In this document: positions 59,413 to 64,000 of the stretch, one piece after another
Numbering within the stretch: position 1 is the stretch's first letter
How the letters are laid out: every line of letters begins with the position of its first letter
Origin: Tolypeutes matacus
Lineage: Eukaryota; Chordata; Mammalia; Cingulata; Chlamyphoridae
DNA: 64,000 bases
NCBI GenBank assembly: GCA_026826555.1
Contig: JAKSZT010054568.1
Span: 10,256,085-10,320,084, forward strand
Direction: 5' to 3'
Made by a program: the position numbers and the translations under genes
The notes under the pieces: generated by a model
The model's input: only the letters and a program-made list of their open reading frames with translations
Told to the model about the DNA's origin: nothing
Database searches by the model: none

Positions 59413-60534
59413 AGTACCTTTTAAAATTATGCTATGTTGCCTTTTTGAATTTTGAATTTTGGTCATTAGGATTTGCTGTCCTTGGATAATAATTTGAAAA
59501 TGAAACAGCATAATATTGAAAATGTTAAAGATTTCTATACAGCCCATAGAATAGAAACTTACATTGCTCATTTTAACAAAATATTTTAAGTTTCAGAGTA
59601 AGTGAATTTATTTTTCAGTATTGGTCATTGATTTCTTTGGCTTACTTGAATAAACCAGAAGAACAGAATAAGTCATTTGAATTAGTGAGCTATTTTCACC
59701 TGTCAGATAAGTGATTGTTCATTGATAATTTGCCCTCTGTTACAATCTGTATTTCATAGCTGATTCCTCTTGGATATTAGTGATTTTATCCCCATCAGAC
59801 ATATCAGTAAAGCCATGTAAAGCCCATTTAAAAATACTTTCCCCCAGGAAGCCTAGCACAGTTGAAATCCTGTGGATCCCTATTGGATGATCTTCTCAAT
59901 TATGAGGAAACTCTTGCTTCTCCATGTTGTTCCCATGTAATCCTCACTGTTTTCTTATTTATTGTTGTTTCTCTTTCTGTGCTTTTCTCATCCACGAGGG
60001 AATGATAGGGAAGGGCAATCTTCAAGATGTCCTTGTATTAATTATATAGCAACATGATTCGCGTAGATTTTAAAGGATCTATTCATTTACTTTACTGAAA
60101 TAAATATATAAGTATTCTCAATTATAGAATTTTTAAATTAGTTGTCCATTAGAATACAGGATATTTTGTATGAATAAATTCCACCCTTGGCTCTTGTTGG
60201 AAAAGAACCCAATGCTGTGTAGTTTATTGTAATTTTATCGTAGCTTAGCTATTTAGTTTGGAAAACCAAAATCAGATGCTAAGCTGTTTCATGAACTATG
60301 TGTATCGTATTCAAAGATTTTCTTTTAAATATTAGCCTTCTTACATTAAAATGGTTTTGAATAATCTAACCAGAGTGGGTCCTATTGTTTGTGTGGCAGT
60401 ATGTGTAATGCCTCCTGTTTTCAATGACTGTGTTATAGGTACTTGACTCAAGTATTCATGGAACATGTTAAAATATAAATATGCATAATTTTCATTTAGT
60501 GAGATTATTTTTTCTTCTTCCAAAGCATAGATTT

Positions 60535-60620
60535 TTTTTTTATTTAGGTAAAATTCACATATGATAAAATCAACCATTTTAAAGTACACAGTTCACCTCT
60601 AGGATGGATGTGTTTTCAAT
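60535..60620 (-). mobile_element. Old L1 3' end fragment near exon 9
   Basis: AAAATTCACATATGATAAAA then CAACCATTTTAAAGTACACA is standard antisense L1 3' text. It ends under 100 bases from the acceptor of the last exon. Confidence 0.6.
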
Positions 60621-60707
60621 TTATTGCGTTTGGATTTCAGAGCCTTCATTTTGTTCAGAACTGAGTCTTCCCTTTTCAGCACTGCTCCATTGTCTTCTTT
60701 TCCCCAG

Positions 60708-60937
60708 ATATTTACAGAAAACCTTCTATGCTCCAGTCGCCTTGAAAATATCCGCCTTGCTGGGCAGATGATGCACTGCAGTGCTTGCTCCGCGAATCCA
60801 GCAGCTAATGTAGCCCATAAAGGGAAAGCCCAGTACAGAGTGAGTTATGAAAAGAGTATTGACTTGGTTTTGGCTGCCGGCAGAGAGTACTTCAATTCTT
60901 CTACCACCCTCACTGATAGCTGCATGGATCTGGCCAG
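60708..60937 (+). CDS. NBAS: NBAS internal exon 9 of 9 in this window
   Basis: The exon is 230 nt: 76 codons plus two bases (AG) of an arginine codon. It begins IFTENLLCSSRLENIRLAG and contains QMMHCSAC, YRVSYEKSIDLVLAAGREYF and LTDSCMDLA. The acceptor is TTTTCCCCAG and the donor AG|GTAGGA. A CA-rich cysteine cluster (MHCSACS) is conserved in the family. The next NBAS coding text (CCLQLI...) is not found in the remaining 3 kb, so the following exon lies beyond the window. Confidence 0.97.
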
Positions 60938-62169
60938 GTAGGAGAGCTCCACGTTCTTCCACAAGGAGGCTCTGGGGAGTCGGAAGACACAGGCCCCACT
61001 GTGACTTTTGTCCTTCTTTACTTTATGGAATATCCTGCCACAAGGGCACGCTGACCGTATGGTTTAGGGCACAGGCAAATGCTGCTGGAAAACAGGGAAC
61101 TGACTCGGCTGCCGACACTCATCAGCTTCCTCTTGACCCTCTTTTCCAGCATGCCTTCCACAGTCTTTCTTGCTGATTCTCTTCTGTTGGGAGAGATTCA
61201 TGTGATAGCTGCCAACTCTGGTCCTGGAAATTTTCAGCGCATTTAGGTGGGGACGCTCGTTCCCATGGCTTCTGCTCTCTTCAGAGACAAGCGAACTGAT
61301 GAAATGATAAAGCTCAAAAGTCCTTCCAGGTGGAACTTTCTAGGCCATACTTTCATTTCCTCCCTTGGCCTGTTATGCTGATATTTTAGTGCATTCCTCT
61401 TGTTTAACACTAGAAAACTAGTGTGTTCATGGTCTGAATTTCATATTTATTGATATAAATTACATTGATTTTTTTCCAAGAAAATTTTTCACGATTTAAG
61501 GTTATTTTTCATAAATTTAAAAGAGCCCAATAAGTTTTGATCAAAACCTAAAATATGTGTCACCTCTATACCAATGAATCTTAAAGTTTCTGAAAGCTCA
61601 CCTTACTTGTTCAGAGTTCCAGCAGCCAGAAAGTGGCTTGTTTGCCGTATGCCTCCCTTCCGCTGCCATCTGACCCACAGGCAGTGCTCTTGCTCTTTTC
61701 TAGCTTGCTTTATGTGGCGTCAGGTTCCTCTTGTGTATTCCTCGTTCACCTCAGACCTTGGTAGTCTAGGTCCGTTTTGTTTTTTTTTGTCCAAGATCTT
61801 CTTTCTAGGGCCCTACTGTACTTTTGCTTGCCTAGCTTGCTGGTCCTCATCCATTTCTAGAAACGTTTTTTTTTTAAACTTGTTTTCCCTCCTTAGGGCA
61901 ATTGGCCATTTTTCTGAGGCCTTGAGTTTCTCATGTAATCTCTGAATTTTTATTTCTTGGTCACAGAACCTGAAGGGAACTGGCGAGCTCTTTAGTATAA
62001 GGTGCCTCTGGGCTCTGCAAGTTCCTTATTTGTTTTTTCTCACTGTGTCCCATTCCTCAACCCTGTGCCTTCTAATTTTATTCTCACTTCTTGGATTTTC
62101 TAGTTAGCAATCTAGAAAAGATTCTACATTTTATTTGAGAGTGAATGCTCTACTTTATTTATTATTGAA

Positions 62170-63110
62170 AATCAGGGAGATATTTTGAACCTAATCATTT
62201 TGAAACTATGTATTTTGCATATATGTTTGTATATAATTTTACAAAAATGGGTTGTTACTATACATTCCTTTTTATAACATGCTTTTTTTTTCATTTGCCT
62301 ATTCCAGTGCATGTTGCTCTGCATCACTCTCGTGGTTTTGTGGGATTGTGTTGAATGGGCACATAGTAATTCTCCATCACCCTTTTGACTGTTCTTGAAT
62401 TTGTCTGACAAGCAGCAGAGTGTAGAGGTCTAGGGCATGGGCACTGGCTCCAGATGCCCACACGCCAGGCTAGCCCCAGCCAACTGATGGCCACGGGCCC
62501 TGCAGCAAGCGATGAGCCTCAGCCTTTTCCTCTGTGAATCACGAAGAAACAGGACCTACTTCATTGGGCCATGGCAAATATTAAAAGAGTACTTAGAGTT
62601 TTTGCATAAAAAGGGCAAAGTGGACTTGCCACATGAAAAGTTGATACACGTTGCCAAACGGTTCCAGTTTATATTCTGTTAACAGAGCACTGAAGTTGGT
62701 CATTTCCAGTGTTTGCTGGTTGAACACCCACATTTACACTTTTGTTTTCAAGGTCAATCCTAGCCTTTACTTAATTTTTCCACTGGGTTGTTCACATTTT
62801 TATTATTGATTCTTAAGGGCTTTTTGTACCTATGGGATCTTGGCAGGTCTCAAGTTTGCAGTTTGCTGGCCCAGTGTTTATTATATATGGTTTATTCTTT
62901 ATGAAATTAAAAAAATAGATCATTATTCTTTTTCCTGTAGTTTATATTCTTTGAAAGGCCTTTAATTCCCAACACCATTAAAAGAGGTCCTCATATTGTT
63001 TTTTTAGTACTTTGATGGTTTTAATTTTTATATTTAAATTTGAGGCCCATTTGGAAGTTATCCTGTTATAACACTTGTGATGGCTATTTAACTTTATGCC
63101 CCCACCCCCT
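62170..63110 (-). mobile_element. Old L1, antisense, split by a MIR
   Basis: Segments at 62170-62400 and 62610-63110 read like antisense L1 (for example GAGGCCCATTTGGAAGTTAT at 63042). A MIR separates them. Confidence 0.45.
62405..62605 (+). mobile_element. MIR SINE
   Basis: GGGCATGGGCACTGGCTCCA, CCTCAGCCTTTTCCTCTGTG and ATTAAAAGAGTACTTAGAG in MIR order, inserted in an older L1. Confidence 0.65.
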
Positions 63111-63589
63111 CGTGGCTGCTAGTTATTTCAATCCTAGCAAAACTTTAAATAACATTTTTTTTCCTGCTGATACCTTATCTCAGAGAGAATCATGTTTTCT
63201 CAAACAATGTTATTGAACTTGGCAAAGTTATTTAAAGTAGTTACTAAATGTTTTTCTTTTCTCCCAAGGGATTATATATCTATTTCAGATGATGAAAACA
63301 TTAACTAGAATAACCATTGACCCTGGGATTTGTATTTGATCTTAATCTTTATGGCTGGGTTTCTGCAAGATCATTTTTGAAACTACAGATTCTGTATTTC
63401 CCCTTTGTTCCATCCTTTTCTCTACTACAAAGACATACCTTAGTTTTAAAAAGATGCCATATGTGTATAATGTGGCATCAAACTGCTCTATGACATGTGA
63501 CCCAGCTGTATTTAATGTTCACAATTAAACTGAATATAGAAAATATCCTATACATTCTTAATAATTAAATTGTTATTTAATAACTAGTG

Positions 63590-63990
63590 TTTTTTTTAAT
63601 GGATGCAGTAATACATATACAATATAAAATGTCAAAACAGTCAAAAAGGGTATATATTGAAACACATCTCCCTAGTTCGTTAACATTATCCCTAAACTAT
63701 TTTTTATGTTTCTTGTTTATCCTTCCAAAATATTTTATTGAATATTACTCTCTTCTTTCTTAAATCACAAATAAGTGCTTACTATTTATACATACGTTTC
63801 TGTTCCTTTTTTTCATTTATGATCTATATTGATGTTTTTTTCATGAGTACATATAGGTCTATAGGTCTGTTTCATCCTTTTTTTGATTGTAAAATTGTCC
63901 ATTATTTGGCTTTTCTACAATTCTCGACTTGGTGGATTTTTTTTTTTTTTTCCTTTAATTTTAAAAACAATGTGGTAGTGAACATCCATA
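63590..63990 (-). mobile_element. Probable old L1 3' UTR, antisense
   Basis: T-rich text with CATACGTTTCTGTTCCTTTTT and AGGTCTGTTTCATCC resembles antisense L1 3' UTR. It runs off the window end. Confidence 0.35.
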
Positions 63991-64000
63991 ATTGTATGTC

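Larger units (their letters stand above)
57678..60707 (+). other. NBAS intron, 3,030 nt
   Basis: It contains an L2 3' end, a SINE fragment and an L1 end near the acceptor. The rest (58481-59344, 59413-60534) is AT-rich with nothing seen. Confidence 0.7.
60938..64000 (+). other. Downstream NBAS intron, partial
   Basis: No further exon is found. 60938-62169 has no identifiable repeat; beyond are antisense L1 pieces and a MIR. The intron runs off the window. Confidence 0.65.

Noticed and set aside
1..64000. CRISPR arrays, operons, phage or defence systems
   Set aside because: No regularly spaced repeats, no dense long ORFs and clear spliced mammalian exons; the window is eukaryotic.

Overview
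This window is mammalian nuclear DNA from a large protein-coding gene, not a microbial or accessory region. The repeats point to a xenarthran, most likely an armadillo. About eleven full or partial copies of a tRNA-derived SINE are present, with the layout I know as the armadillo DAS-SINE (an internal promoter-like tRNA half ending in ...GGGTTCGATCCC..., then an A-rich tail). Several have clean target-site duplications. Ancient mammal-wide MIR, L2 and L1 remnants fill much of the rest.

On the + strand I find nine exons of NBAS (neuroblastoma-amplified sequence), the large subunit of the NBAS-RINT1-ZW10 tether for Golgi-to-ER transport. They lie at 12866-12949, 20362-20515, 26540-26725, 28236-28409, 39561-39694, 42670-42732, 44634-44756, 57575-57677 and 60708-60937. 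All flanking introns are GT-AG, the phases join without a break, and together they give 1,251 nt of uninterrupted reading frame from the middle of the protein, probably within or next to its Sec39-type helical region. No start codon, stop codon, promoter or UTR of NBAS lies in the window, and no other convincing gene was found.

Layout: 1-12.9 kb is an upstream intron holding nested L1 copies, two copies of a roughly 0.6 kb LTR-like repeat, four DAS SINEs and a GGT/GGA satellite broken by a 400-base N gap. 12.9-28.4 kb holds exons 1-4 of this set, with an antisense 28S rRNA pseudogene at 14.6-14.9 kb. 28.4-39.6 kb is one 11.2 kb intron with a nest of L1 insertions; the youngest is a 2.4 kb L1 that keeps its 5' end but lacks its centre. 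39.6-44.8 kb holds three closely spaced exons. 44.8-57.6 kb is the largest intron and is almost solid L1, LTR-like and SINE sequence. 57.6-60.9 kb holds the last two exons, and the remainder is downstream intron.

The window does not contain a hidden multi-gene system. Its more unusual content is retrotransposition history: the rRNA retropseudogene, the centre-deleted L1 with a tandem-repeat 5' region, several dated nests of insertions, and a template-switch-like palindrome. Repeat family names are from recognition by eye and should be checked with a repeat library.
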